Under the pieces are notes generated by a model. The model was given only the letters and a program-made list of their open reading frames with translations, was not told the origin of the DNA and searched no databases. Made by a program: the position numbers and the translations under genes. Positions 9,263-18,200 of a DNA stretch of 64,000 nt are shown here, one piece after another. Source of the stretch: Pseudomonas cichorii (lineage in GTDB: Bacteria > Pseudomonadota > Gammaproteobacteria > Pseudomonadales > Pseudomonadaceae); the NCBI RefSeq assembly GCF_015471405.1, contig NZ_BLVZ01000004.1:1-64000 (forward strand). Reading direction: 5' to 3'. Position 1 is the stretch's first letter. Every line of letters begins with the position of its first letter.

Positions 9263-9793
9263 TCAACTCTGACAAAAACGAATCCGGTTACCGAACGGAT
9301 CGTGTATTTCCAGAACCTTCCCCCAGCCCTGCTCGACAATATCCGGGCGACCATATCCGTAACGCTTGGCAAGTAATTCATCGCGAAGCCGTTCGATATT
9401 GTGCATGGGGACAAAAATCGTCGCGCCGGGGCTTGCATCGCCATGATGCTCGGAAAGATGAAGCTGCAGACCATCCCGGCTGATGCCCAGGTAAAGTGGC
9501 AGGTCCGCCTCGAATCGGTGCTCGAATTCGACACTGAAACCCAGGAAATCAAGGTAGAACTCGCGTGCCTTGGCTTCGTCGAACATCCGCAATATCGGGA
9601 TGGGCTTCTCGAAAGTAATGGCAGGCTGGGGAGTGCTCTGCGCGAGTAGCGCCGAAGCCGTGTTCCAGTCCTTGTAACCCAGTTGCTGCGCGACCAGTTC
9701 AAGTGCAGCCGAATGAGACAGCTCTTGATTGCCCGCCGCCAGCGAGGCGCGCAGCCTCTTGGCCATCTGCTTGGCTTGCTCGATTGAAAACAT
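9263..9793 (-). CDS. Glyoxalase/bleomycin-resistance (VOC) superfamily protein
   Basis: A 176-residue protein. Residues 1-60 form a small helical domain (SAALELVAQQLGYKDWNTAS) found in glyoxalase-related proteins, and about 65-176 form a vicinal-oxygen-chelate fold like bleomycin-binding proteins. The ATG at 9793 has a near-perfect AGGAGG site; an upstream in-frame start at 9874 does not. It converges on the LysR gene with a 10-bp gap. The substrate is unknown; antibiotic sequestration or a lyase role is possible. Confidence 0.8.
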   Translation of the reverse strand: MFSIEQAKQMAKRLRASLAAGNQELSHSAALELVAQQLGYKDWNTASALLAQSTPQPAITFEKPIPILRMFDEAKAREFYLDFLGFSVEFEHRFEADLPLYLGISRDGLQLHLSEHHGDASPGATIFVPMHNIERLRDELLAKRYGYGRPDIVEQGWGKVLEIHDPFGNRIRFCQS

Positions 9794-9982
9794 CGTTCCT
9801 CCTGAAGTCGAGGCATTCTGGTGCTCGCGTTGCCAAAACTCGACCGTAGAGAAATACGACAGGGTTCGGAACATGAAGAAATGCTTTCACCTTCCCTTCG
9901 GGAGCGAGCGGCGGGCAGCATCGGCCAGCGCCGAGAATACCCAAGCCTTGCGCTGAGCGAAAGTTGCTTCGTGAGCATTTAC

Positions 9983-10246
9983 TCAATGACCATGCACGGT
10001 CCAGGCGACCAGCCGGGCAACAATCGGACGCACGACGATCACACAAAAGAAGGCAGAGGGCATTGCAACGCGATACGCACTCATCACATTTCCCATGTAA
10101 TGTTCGTCAATGCCGAATTCAGCGAGGGTGATCACGAGGCACATGAGAAACGCCATGATGGTTGCCATATAGAAAGCAAACACATAAGGCGTCGCCCGGC
10201 TTGGGAAACGGAATCGGGCAGTATTACTGTTGGTTCTGGCAGTCAT
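9983..10246 (-). CDS. DUF2798 small membrane protein
   Basis: An 87-residue protein with two strongly hydrophobic segments (about residues 20-44 and 60-82), matching the DUF2798 family of two-TM inner-membrane proteins of unknown function. A GAGGG site precedes the ATG. It diverges from the LysR gene at 10375, which may control it. Confidence 0.78.
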   Translation of the reverse strand: MTARTNSNTARFRFPSRATPYVFAFYMATIMAFLMCLVITLAEFGIDEHYMGNVMSAYRVAMPSAFFCVIVVRPIVARLVAWTVHGH

Positions 10247-10374
10247 CGATTAACCCTCGTCAACCTTGAGTAGTGGAAGAGCGGTTAAGCTAACAATCGG
10301 TTATACGCACCAGTAGAGGTGCTGCGCTTGAATCATTATTAAGTAAAACCAACGAATGGAATGACAAGTATCCG

Positions 10375-11307
10375 ATGGACATTCTGGGTTTGATCAACAG
10401 TTTCATCCGCGTGGTAGAAACCGGCAGCATCGCGGCGGCAGCCCGAGCCCAAGGGATGAGCGCAGCCGCCGTCAGCCAGAGCATCACGCGGCTTGAAACC
10501 CATTTGGGCGTGCGCCTGCTTTCGCGCACCACCCGCAGAATGGCGCTGACCGAAAGCGGCATGCGCTATTTCGAGAAGGTCCGCCACATCCCCCGTGATA
10601 TCGATCTTGCTTCACACGCCGCGACCATCACCACCGAGCCTCAAGGGCCGCTGTGTATCGCCACCACCGCTGCATTTGGCCGCCACGTCCTTGCGCCGCT
10701 GATACCTGCGTTCAAAGCCGCACATCCGCGTATCGATATTGAGCTGATCAGCACAGACCGGCGCGTCGACCATCGCCTGGAAGGTGTCGACGTCAGTATC
10801 CGCATCGAGGCACAACTGAGCGACGGACTGGTTGCCCGCCGCATCGCGTCACTCCCGTTCATATTCTGTGCATCGCCCGCCTATCTCGACCATGCAGGCG
10901 TGCCCACCACTATCGAAGACCTGAAACAACATGCCTGCCTGGTCTTTCGCTACCCAACCGACGGGCGCTTCCTGCCCTGGAACTTCATGGTCAACGGCAA
11001 ACGTGTCGAAGCGAAGGTCAATCCCGGCTTTGTCTGCGACGACATCGACATGCTCGCGCAAATCGCCGTCAATGGCGGCGGCATCGCCCGCCTCGCCAGC
11101 TTCATCGCCCAACCGCACCTCGACAGCGGCCGCCTGCTGCCGCTGTTCGAGCCTGACAGCCGCAACGTTGCCAGTGCAGAGTCAGAGCCGATGGATATCT
11201 ATGCGTGCGTTGCCGAGCGCTCGGCGTTGAATACAAAGGTGCGGGCGTTTATCGAGTTTCTCGAAAAGGCACTGCAAAGCACACCCGCTCAAGGCTTGGG
11301 CAGATAA
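10375..11307 (+). CDS. LysR-family transcriptional regulator
   Basis: A 310-residue LysR regulator. The HTH region SIAAAARAQGMSAAAVSQSI is followed by LGVRLLSRTTRRM, then an effector domain. It is divergent from the DUF2798 gene. Its 3' end overlaps the 3' end of the convergent glutathione transferase gene by 19 bp. Confidence 0.87.
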   Translation: MDILGLINSFIRVVETGSIAAAARAQGMSAAAVSQSITRLETHLGVRLLSRTTRRMALTESGMRYFEKVRHIPRDIDLASHAATITTEPQGPLCIATTAAFGRHVLAPLIPAFKAAHPRIDIELISTDRRVDHRLEGVDVSIRIEAQLSDGLVARRIASLPFIFCASPAYLDHAGVPTTIEDLKQHACLVFRYPTDGRFLPWNFMVNGKRVEAKVNPGFVCDDIDMLAQIAVNGGGIARLASFIAQPHLDSGRLLPLFEPDSRNVASAESEPMDIYACVAERSALNTKVRAFIEFLEKALQSTPAQGLGR

Positions 11308-11876
11308 CCTGGCAATGCCTCTACCCGCTTGATCCAGCGTGCAACATTTACATAGGGTTCAAGATCCACACCGCCTTCAGGGGCAAGCACGACATAGGGG
11401 TATACCGCGCAATCGGCAATCGAGGGACGGCCGATTGCAAGCCAGTCGTGGTTTTCCAGGTGTCTGTCGAGTATCGAGAGGGCAACGGTCGCTTTCGCCA
11501 GAGCCTGCGCCTTGTCCAGCTCCGCACCAAACTTCTGCACCAGTCGCGCAGCGCAAAGGCTGTGCTGAACCTCATTACCGGCAAACGAGAGCCACTGGAC
11601 AATATCGGCCTGGCCTTGCGGATGAGCCGGCCACCAGGCCAGACCACCGTATTGGCCAGCGAGATAAACCAGAATGGCCTGCGAGTCGCGGATGACGTAC
11701 GAACCGTCCTCCAGAACCGGTAGCTGAGCAAGAGGATTCATGTCTGAAAGCGGCGGCTTCTTGTGTTCTCCGCCCAGAAAATCGACTGCAACCACTTCAA
11801 GCCCGATATTGGCCAGAGCAGCAAAAAGCCTCACTTTGTAGCAGTTTCCAGATACATCCAGGTCGTACAGTTTCAT
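11289..11876 (-). CDS. Glutathione S-transferase
   Basis: A 195-residue cytosolic GST with an N-terminal thioredoxin-like domain (residues 1-80; SGNCYKVRLF is the GSH-activation region and VIRDSQAILVYLA the GSH-binding strand) and an all-helical C-terminal domain (IGRPSIADCAVYP). It conjugates or reduces electrophiles using glutathione. Its start overlaps the stop of the upstream VOC gene (ATGA), so the two are translationally coupled and probably handle related toxic substrates. Confidence 0.9.
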   Translation of the reverse strand: MKLYDLDVSGNCYKVRLFAALANIGLEVVAVDFLGGEHKKPPLSDMNPLAQLPVLEDGSYVIRDSQAILVYLAGQYGGLAWWPAHPQGQADIVQWLSFAGNEVQHSLCAARLVQKFGAELDKAQALAKATVALSILDRHLENHDWLAIGRPSIADCAVYPYVVLAPEGGVDLEPYVNVARWIKRVEALPGYLPKP

Positions 11877-12301
11877 TTCGGTTCTCCATCGACGAGTTGA
11901 TTGAATTCAAGAACATTGCCATCGGGGTCGCGGATAAAAAGCGCGATTCTTCTGGGACCGATGTGATGCGGCCCCTGAGTGATCACGATCCCCTGCTCGC
12001 CCAGCCAGGCCTGAAATACCTGGAGGTCATCGACAATAAAGGCAGGGTGCGTTACGCCGGGAAGCTTCACCGGAGCATCCAGCAGGACGTTGTGAGAGTC
12101 GGGGACGCGAGCACCGTTGAAGATCAGATTGATACGAACGCCGTCCGGGCTGAGCATTTCGTTGGCTTCGTACAGCGGAAAACGTGCGGTCTCCTTGAAT
12201 CCGAGTGCCTGATAAAAAGACATCGACCGATTCTGGTCGCTGACACGAATTCCGATGTGATCGTATGCGAGAATCCGGGCGGGATTTGGTCGTTGGCTCA
12301 T
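11873..12301 (-). CDS. VOC-family (glyoxalase-like) protein
   Basis: A 142-residue single-domain pair of VOC modules. The start YDHIGIRVSDQNRSMSFYQ and the end FIRDPDGNVLEFNQ are the usual metal-binding edges (His and Glu). It could be a glyoxalase I, dioxygenase or resistance protein. It is first in a two-gene operon with the GST and diverges from the LysR gene at 12416 (114 bp apart), the probable regulator. Confidence 0.87.
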   Translation of the reverse strand: MSQRPNPARILAYDHIGIRVSDQNRSMSFYQALGFKETARFPLYEANEMLSPDGVRINLIFNGARVPDSHNVLLDAPVKLPGVTHPAFIVDDLQVFQAWLGEQGIVITQGPHHIGPRRIALFIRDPDGNVLEFNQLVDGEPK

Positions 12302-12415
12302 GGGTTGCGACTCCGGCTGAAAACAATCCCTGAAGTTTCCACCGGGCTGCGCGTTTCACCTATGGCGCGGACCTGACAAGACCTATGCAGTAATCGCACA
12401 AATCGAAAGGTGGCA

Positions 12416-13318
12416 ATGGACAGGCTCAAGGCAATGGCCAATTTCGTTCGGATCGTCGACAGCGGCAGTCTGAGTTCGGCGGCGGATGTGACTGGACAAT
12501 CGGTCGCTTCCCTTGTCCGCTCGCTGGCAGCTCTGGAGCGCTATCTGGGGGTCCGGTTATTGAACCGCAGCACCCGACGCATGGCCCTGACGGATGAAGG
12601 CGAAGAATATCTGGCCTGGAGCCGCCGCATGCTCGCGGACTTCGCTGACATGGAGCAACGGCTGGAAGCTCGCGATGGCATCGCCCGCGGCTTGCTTCGG
12701 GTGACAGCCCCCGTAGAGTTCGGGCAACGCTACCTGGCACCGCTGGTGAATGCATTTCTCAAGGATCATGGGGAAATGGCAGCCGAGTTGAGCCTGAGCG
12801 ACCAGGTCATCCCCTTGCTTGATGAACGCCTCGACCTGGCCCTGCGCATCGGCCATCTTCCCGACTCGGCCATGGTGGCGCGCAAGGTCGGCACAACCCG
12901 GCTCGTCACCTGCGCCAGCCCGGATTACCTGCATGCCGCTCCCGCCATCGCTAGCCCACAATCGCTGCGGGAGCATTCCTGCATCACCCTGGCCTCACAA
13001 GGGCGACACTGGTACTTCCGTCACAAGGAAAAAGAACTGGTTGAAGACATCGTACCGAGACTGGTCTGCAATCAGGTTCGAGCTGCCAGCCAGGCCTGTG
13101 TGCAGGGCGTGGGAATTACCCGGTTGATGCATTACCAAGTGGCGGATGAACTGGCTGATGGTCGACTGGTCAGGATCCTGCGGGATTTTGAGCCTATGGA
13201 TTTACCGATACAGTTGGTCTACCCGCACTCCTTGCAGTTGTCACCGAGAGTGAGGGCTTTTGTGGAGTGGGCGTGCCCGCAACTGGAGAGGCTGACGCCT
13301 GATCCGGGTGGGGAATAG
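12416..13318 (+). CDS. LysR-family transcriptional regulator
   Basis: A 300-residue LysR regulator. The HTH is in SLSSAADVTGQSVASLVRSL, followed by LGVRLLNRSTRRM. The ATG at 12416 has AGGTGG five bases ahead; a GTG two codons earlier lies inside that site and is rejected. It most likely controls the divergent VOC-GST operon. Confidence 0.87.
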   Translation: MDRLKAMANFVRIVDSGSLSSAADVTGQSVASLVRSLAALERYLGVRLLNRSTRRMALTDEGEEYLAWSRRMLADFADMEQRLEARDGIARGLLRVTAPVEFGQRYLAPLVNAFLKDHGEMAAELSLSDQVIPLLDERLDLALRIGHLPDSAMVARKVGTTRLVTCASPDYLHAAPAIASPQSLREHSCITLASQGRHWYFRHKEKELVEDIVPRLVCNQVRAASQACVQGVGITRLMHYQVADELADGRLVRILRDFEPMDLPIQLVYPHSLQLSPRVRAFVEWACPQLERLTPDPGGE

Positions 13319-13441
13319 AGGCTATTTAGCCATTATTGGGCTGTCTGCTCAGCAACATCTCATCAGCATTTATATTTGAAAGAGACCAGTGGCCAGGTTT
13401 TCAGCGAGTCGTAACTCACTGTAATTCATGACAATCCCCTG

Positions 13442-13457
13442 TGGCATGCATGCTGCA
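13442..13457 (+). promoter_or_regulatory. Sigma-54 (RpoN) promoter of sfnG
   Basis: TGGCATG-N4-CTGCA gives GG at 13443-13444 and GC at 13455-13456 with exactly 10 bp between, the -24/-12 signature of RpoN promoters. It lies 44 bp upstream of the sfnG start. Known sfn genes of P. putida are RpoN- and SfnR-dependent, so the fit is both sequence- and family-based. Confidence 0.75.
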
Positions 13458-13500
13458 CTGTCGAAACGGCAATCCACTTCGTCGTTTTCGGAGATATCTC

Positions 13501-14589
13501 ATGAGCCACTTACCTATCAAGTTCGCCTACTGGGTTCCTAACGTCAGCGGCGGACTCGTTGTCAGCAAGATCGAACAACGCACCAGTTGGGATATCGACT
13601 ACAACCGCAAACTCGCGCAAATCGCGGAGCAATCAGGCTTTGAATACGCACTGACGCAGATCCGCTTTACCGCCGGATACGGTGCGGAAAATCAGCATGA
13701 GTCGGTGGCATTCAGTCACGCACTACTGGCTTCCACCGAAAGGTTGAAAGTGATCGCGGCCATCTTGCCAGGTCCCTGGACGCCGTCGGTGGCAGCCAAA
13801 CAGTTGGCGACCATCGACCAGCTCACGGCCGGAAGGGTTGCCGTGAATATTGTCAGCGGCTGGTTCAAGGGTGAGTTTCAGGCCATTGGGGAACCGTGGC
13901 TGGAACATGACGAACGTTACCGGCGTTCGGAGGAGTTCATCCAGGCGCTGAAAGGAATCTGGACCACCGACAACTTCACCTTCAAGGGCGACTTCTATCG
14001 TTTTCATGACTACACCTTGCGGCCAAAACCCATTCAGCGTCCGCATCCCGAGATATTTCAAGGCGGCAGCTCCCGGGCAGCCCGTGACATGGCGGCCCGA
14101 GTATCGGACTGGTATTTCACCAACGGCAACACCCTGGAAGGCATCAAGGCGCAGGTCGACGATATTCGGGCAAAGGCCGCAGCCAACGGGCATTCAGTGA
14201 AGATCGGCGTCAACGCCTTCATCATCGCCCGCGACACCGAACAAGAAGCGCGAGCGGTATTACAGGAAATCATCGACAAAGCCGACCCGCAAGCCGTGAA
14301 TGCCTTCGGCGATGCCGCAAAACAGGCAGGCAAGGCAAGCCCCGAAGGAGAAGGCAACTGGGCCAAATCATCGTTCACCGATCTGGTGCAGTACAACGAT
14401 GGTTTCAAGACCAACCTTATTGGTACACCCCAACAGATTGCCGAACGTATCGTCGCGCTGAAAGAAATAGGCGTGGACCTGGTGCTGTCAGCGTTTCTGC
14501 ATTTTCAGGAAGAGGTTGAGTATTTTGGGGAGCGGGTGTTGCCGTTGGTGAGAGAGCTGGAGGGGGTTGGGGTGGTGGTGAGGGTTTGA
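13501..14589 (+). CDS. sfnG: Dimethylsulfone monooxygenase (FMNH2-dependent)
   Basis: A 362-residue bacterial luciferase-like flavin monooxygenase that oxidises dimethylsulfone to methanesulfinate as part of sulfur scavenging from dimethyl sulfide. It has the family TIM-barrel landmarks (KFAYWVPNVSGGLVVS at the N-terminus, TAGRVAVNIVSGW in the middle, HPEIFQGGSS near 190) and the usual SfnG length. The ATG at 13501 has GGAGA ahead; an upstream in-frame ATG has no site. It needs a flavin reductase, and none is encoded nearby. It is expected to be induced by sulfate limitation through SfnR and RpoN. Confidence 0.9.
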   Translation: MSHLPIKFAYWVPNVSGGLVVSKIEQRTSWDIDYNRKLAQIAEQSGFEYALTQIRFTAGYGAENQHESVAFSHALLASTERLKVIAAILPGPWTPSVAAKQLATIDQLTAGRVAVNIVSGWFKGEFQAIGEPWLEHDERYRRSEEFIQALKGIWTTDNFTFKGDFYRFHDYTLRPKPIQRPHPEIFQGGSSRAARDMAARVSDWYFTNGNTLEGIKAQVDDIRAKAAANGHSVKIGVNAFIIARDTEQEARAVLQEIIDKADPQAVNAFGDAAKQAGKASPEGEGNWAKSSFTDLVQYNDGFKTNLIGTPQQIAERIVALKEIGVDLVLSAFLHFQEEVEYFGERVLPLVRELEGVGVVVRV

Positions 14590-14641
14590 CGGGGGATCAT
14601 GTAGGCGGATCAGGGAGATCCGCCTGTGGGTGCTGAGCAGA

Positions 14642-15313
14642 TTAAGGTACAGAAGAAAACTCGGTTGTTTTGGCATGGGCTTCTGTAACAAATGCCTTGA
14701 TGTACTCGGTAACACCGACCTTCAGATGCGAATAGTGGGTGCCTAGATTCTTTAGAGGGTCGCCCTTGCTCCACGACGGAAAGGCAATCGCCAGTTTTTC
14801 ATCGACGATGGAATTATTGTGCTTCACACAATTGTTGATCAACCGCAGTTCATGTGCGGCTGCAAAACCAGCCAGACTTGGACAGTCGATCACTCCAGGC
14901 TTGCCTGCAATAAGATCCTGCTTCTTCTTGTCCGGGAGGTTTGGAAATGTCCCCTTCAAGACCTTTCCGATCTTGATTTCCACCAATCGGTGAAGCCCGA
15001 CAATTGCAAGCTCTTCTCCGAGACTTCGCACATCATCAGACTGCAAGAAGTCATCATGCAACGAAGACAAGTAGTCTTCATAATCATCTCTGGACTCGAA
15101 ATCGCTCGCGGTTGCTGCCTTGAAATACTCTTTGATCGATTTCTCCTGCTGAGAAATCGACCGGTTGAAATGATCACGAAACTCGTCCAGAACCTCTGTA
15201 CTGAAGTTCAAGTGAACCATCTTCAACAATGCGCCAAAGCCTGCTTTTTTTTGAAACACGGCAATCGTCCCTATCTCGCTTCGTGAAAAGTCTGGTGCAT
15301 GTCTTTCAAGCAT
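14642..15313 (-). CDS. Hypothetical protein, possible HEPN-like helical protein
   Basis: I do not recognise this 223-residue, highly charged, mostly helical protein. Residues near 155-170 (RLINNCVKHNNS) resemble the R-x(4-6)-H type core of HEPN-fold proteins, but that is a weak visual match. No membrane segment or signal peptide is seen. It converges on sfnG (52-bp gap). There is no good ribosome site at 15313, so an internal start (for example MVHLNF) is possible. The flanking DNA looks accessory. Confidence 0.5.
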   Translation of the reverse strand: MLERHAPDFSRSEIGTIAVFQKKAGFGALLKMVHLNFSTEVLDEFRDHFNRSISQQEKSIKEYFKAATASDFESRDDYEDYLSSLHDDFLQSDDVRSLGEELAIVGLHRLVEIKIGKVLKGTFPNLPDKKKQDLIAGKPGVIDCPSLAGFAAAHELRLINNCVKHNNSIVDEKLAIAFPSWSKGDPLKNLGTHYSHLKVGVTEYIKAFVTEAHAKTTEFSSVP

Positions 15314-15774
15314 GTCAGGTGACGATCATAGTCATTTTTGTAGAGTGAGAGCAGTGCTTGTCTGAGAGTACTGAGCTCTCGAAAGTGTTGATATGGTGCT
15401 TGCACTGCCGATTTCCTAATGTGTTTTTAGGGATGCTCCGATCAACTTGCCGCGAAGCGGCGGCAAGGCGTAATTTGCTCGACACGCAGCGCTATTTGCT
15501 AAAAGTCGGACGATGCATCGCATATTGAGGGCATTTTCGCCCGTTCTGCCCTGTTAAGCGCGCAACTCGCCCATAACCCATGAGCTGTTTTCGTGCTATC
15601 CACTGGTTCGACAAAGCGAACAGCCGGAGCGTGAAAACGATGCAAACCCCACCTCAAAGCCCTCTTTACAAGAGCTCATCATTAGCCACATCCACGCAAC
15701 TCAATGAGCAGCGGGAAGTATCGACCTTCCGACGAAGGTGCGTTTACTGAAATCAAACTGATGAGGAGTAATCA
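15314..15774. other. Intergenic, no convincing gene
   Basis: 461 bp between two unknown genes. A small hairpin, CCGC-GAAG-GCGG, lies near 15450-15465. No ORF with a ribosome site, no RNA gene and no recognisable mobile-element end was found. It probably holds the promoters of both flanking genes. Confidence 0.4.
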
Positions 15775-15891
15775 ATGCAAGGGCTAAAATCGGTGGGACA
15801 GTGGCTGGCAGAGCAGGCGGCACGTGCCTTGTTCAGAGAGTTATTCAGGGCGGTCATTCAGCGTGTAATGAAAACCTGGTGGGATGAGTAA
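15775..15891 (+). CDS. Putative 38-residue amphipathic small protein
   Basis: ATG at 15775 is preceded by a strong GAGGAG six bases upstream (GAGGAGTAATCAATG) and the frame runs 38 codons to TAA. The peptide starts MQGLKSVGQWLAEQ and ends QRVMKTWWDE. It alternates hydrophobic with Arg/Glu residues and would form an amphipathic helix. The ribosome site supports real translation. The function is unknown; a membrane-associated regulator or a toxin-like peptide is possible. Confidence 0.5.
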   Translation: MQGLKSVGQWLAEQAARALFRELFRAVIQRVMKTWWDE

Positions 15892-16118
15892 CGCCAATCC
15901 AATCCGGGGCCCGCTCAGGCGATGGCCCCGCTGGTGAGGAGTCGGCAAGTCGGAGAAGTAAACGCGGTAGGACAAGGCCGGGTGCCTGTCACTGAGAGGG
16001 CTCTTGATCTGTCGATGCTCAAGGGCCCAAGCAGTGTCGCCGACCTTCCCTGACCTCATATTGATCGCCCCGCCCAACCGGAACGATCAAACTCACATCA
16101 CGCAGAAAACGAATTGCT

Positions 16119-16637
16119 TCAGGCAACCAACCGGCGCCACCAGGATTCTCTGACCGCATCTGGCTGCACCTGAACCAATTCCGGCATATCACGCAACCTC
16201 ACCCATAACTCCCCATGCCATTGTAATGTCCCCAAGACATTGCCCTGCCAGCGCATCTCATATCGCTGAGGTTGATCGCTGGAATCTACCTTGGGAACCT
16301 CGAAAACCGGCAACACCTCCTGAACCAGCCAACGGCGCAGTGCACGGTTTTCCGGTACGTAGTGATGCACCAGCAACGCAAAAACACCCGACTCGCTGAT
16401 CATCAGGCATTTTTCCCACTGCCCGTGGGTCAACAGCCAGGCTGTGTGGCGTTGGTCGGCATCGAGTTTGAGTGTGGCGCGCTCGTCCAGTTGCTTGCCC
16501 ATCAGACGTGCCAGATCCGACAAGGGAAACCAGACTTGGGTATCGCGCATGACAGCACGCAGCATACGGTGGTGACGGATGAAAACGGTTGGCTCGAAAT
16601 GATCGGTGCAGGGAGGTGAAGGATATGGAAGGTCCAT
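16119..16637 (-). CDS. BRO-N domain protein (phage antirepressor-like)
   Basis: A 172-residue protein with a BRO-N-like domain (about residues 20-110; WFPLSDLARLMGKQ and ISESGVFALLVHHYVPENRA followed by RRWLVQEVLPVF are typical). BRO-N domains occur in phage antirepressors and DNA-binding regulators. The ATG at 16637 is chosen because AAGGAG lies ten bases upstream; the long upstream open frame has no support. The C-terminal 60 residues are a separate Trp-rich segment. It lies near tRNA-Arg(CCT), a common prophage site, so it may be a domesticated phage remnant. Confidence 0.72.
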   Translation of the reverse strand: MDLPYPSPPCTDHFEPTVFIRHHRMLRAVMRDTQVWFPLSDLARLMGKQLDERATLKLDADQRHTAWLLTHGQWEKCLMISESGVFALLVHHYVPENRALRRWLVQEVLPVFEVPKVDSSDQPQRYEMRWQGNVLGTLQWHGELWVRLRDMPELVQVQPDAVRESWWRRLVA

Positions 16638-17359
16638 GGTGTGAAAGCTCCTTATGAGAAAAGAGCTGCCGCAGACGTCGCTAAACGAATGAAGGGTGGC
16701 AGCTGTGCGAAGGTTAGCGAACCGGTCTTTTACTCGCACACACCGGCAGACCCGAAGATCTCCGACGCACAGCCGCCATGACACGGCCTCAAACCTGAAA
16801 GGCATAAGGCAGCATGAGCTGATTGCGAGTGTAAGGTTCGGATCGCTAAACCCGGCCGCTGATTTTGCAGCGACGCGGCACATTAAATGCCGCAACTGAC
16901 ACACGCAAGGGGTCGGGATTTTCTAGGAAATTTCGTTCAAGGGAAAGGGAAGATGCTCGGGGTGGAGATGGCTTTGGGACTGCGGGGGAGAGGAAATTGC
17001 GGATGATTTTGTAGCAACCACCTAGGGATAAGGACAAAATCAGTCGAGCCCCGCGCAGGATTGCCGAACTGTCATGCCCGATTTTGGCCTGTCGCCACCA
17101 CAGGCCACATTTATCATTTTTACGAAGCGCGCGGGCCAAATCCGACGCTGGGGATCAGTTGAAATACACAATGACTTTTCAATTGGGATTCAATTACGCA
17201 GGTAGAGAGAACGGCCTAAGCATCAATTTCAAAAATCGGCCAGAAGAATCCGATTCCCTTGAAAAGTTGACTCAATACCGAACACTCAGAGAAGTGGAGA
17301 CTTGAGAGAAAACTCAATCGAGGAGCTATCGGGAAATCCAGCTAACCACCTGATCATAT
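16638..17359. other. Intergenic, mostly empty
   Basis: About 720 bp between the BRO-N gene and tRNA-Arg. The only plausible frame is a 44-codon plus-strand ORF at 17171-17305 (MTFQLGFNYAG start) with no ribosome site; I do not call it. No integrase fragment or direct repeat of the tRNA 3' end was seen. Confidence 0.4.
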
Positions 17360-17436
17360 TGGTGTCCCAGGGCAGGTTCGAACTGCCAACCTTCCCCTTA
17401 GGAGGGGGATGCTCTATCCAATTGAGCTACTGAGAC
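17360..17436 (-). tRNA. tRNA-Arg(CCT)
   Basis: A 77-nt cloverleaf on the minus strand: GTCTCAG acceptor start, D-arm, anticodon stem TCCCC-CTCCTAA-GGGGA with anticodon CCT, T-arm GGTTCGAACC (plus-strand view) and encoded CCA at 17362-17360. It decodes AGG and is a frequent integration target. Confidence 0.95.
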
Positions 17437-17738
17437 ACTGAGTTGCCAGCACACCGAACGGTGCCAGCGAGGACGGCGTGCATGTTAACGGCATGGAGGG
17501 ATTTTGTCATGTCGTCATTGCCTTCGATAATCGTAGTCCACATCCCGGCGTAGAGCGCTTGCAGGGGCGGTCGTGCATTTTGCATTACCCCAAAAAGCCA
17601 TCATTGCAAAACGCAATGTTTAATCGCTTTAAAACAATCACAAGCCATTGTTTTATAAGGATTTTTATTCAAAATAAATCTGGCATGCAGGCTGCATTAT
17701 CAGTACCAGTGACGATACTCCACGCAAGGTACCTGAAA
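17437..17738. other. Intergenic, control region
   Basis: 302 bp holding the upstream region of the minus-strand tRNA-Arg and of the plus-strand small gene at 17739. It is AT-rich at 17600-17690. No gene is visible. Confidence 0.35.
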
Positions 17739-17978
17739 ATGAACATGACTCTCTCAGTGTTGAATGCAGTAGCTCTGGTGGCTCTGGTGGCATTTCATTT
17801 TCAGGATACCCGCATTCACGATGACAAGATCGGCACGCAACCTCAATCATATGAGCTGGTTCGCAAGGCCCCTCAATTGGCCATCATGAGTGACAGAAGC
17901 GTCAATGCAGCTACGCTGGGTCATGAGGTCAAGGAAGCCCCGCTGCCAAATCGTGCTGAAGAGCGTTGGATCTTCTGA
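17739..17978 (+). CDS. Hypothetical small membrane or exported protein
   Basis: A 79-residue protein with a hydrophobic N-terminus (residues 4-22, NAVALVALVAFHF) that is either a TM anchor or an uncleaved signal, followed by a polar tail. AAGG precedes the ATG. It is followed 36 bp later by another small membrane protein, probably in one transcript. The family is not recognised. Confidence 0.5.
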   Translation: MNMTLSVLNAVALVALVAFHFQDTRIHDDKIGTQPQSYELVRKAPQLAIMSDRSVNAATLGHEVKEAPLPNRAEERWIF

Positions 17979-18014
17979 GATCGTCACATAGCCCACCTTC
18001 ACGAGAGAGTAGCC

Positions 18015-18200
18015 ATGTCAAAACCCGCATTGTCATTCATGATCCTGGCACTGATGGCTGTTGCCACTGATCTTCTCCTCCCCGAGCAGGCGCATGCATT
18101 GAATTCCGCCTCCAAAATTGCCGCAGGGCTGTTTGTCAGCCTCTTCGTTGCGGCCATGGTGATCGGGCGTCGCTTCAAGTTCGATCCGGTTCTACGCTGA
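18015..18200 (+). CDS. Small membrane protein, PA3371-like
   Basis: A 61-residue protein with two hydrophobic helices (about residues 5-22 and 34-52) and a basic C-terminus (GRRFKF). The shape resembles the PA3371 family of Pseudomonas small membrane proteins, recalled from memory rather than searched. GAGAG precedes the ATG. It is in line with the preceding small gene. Confidence 0.5.
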   Translation: MSKPALSFMILALMAVATDLLLPEQAHALNSASKIAAGLFVSLFVAAMVIGRRFKFDPVLR

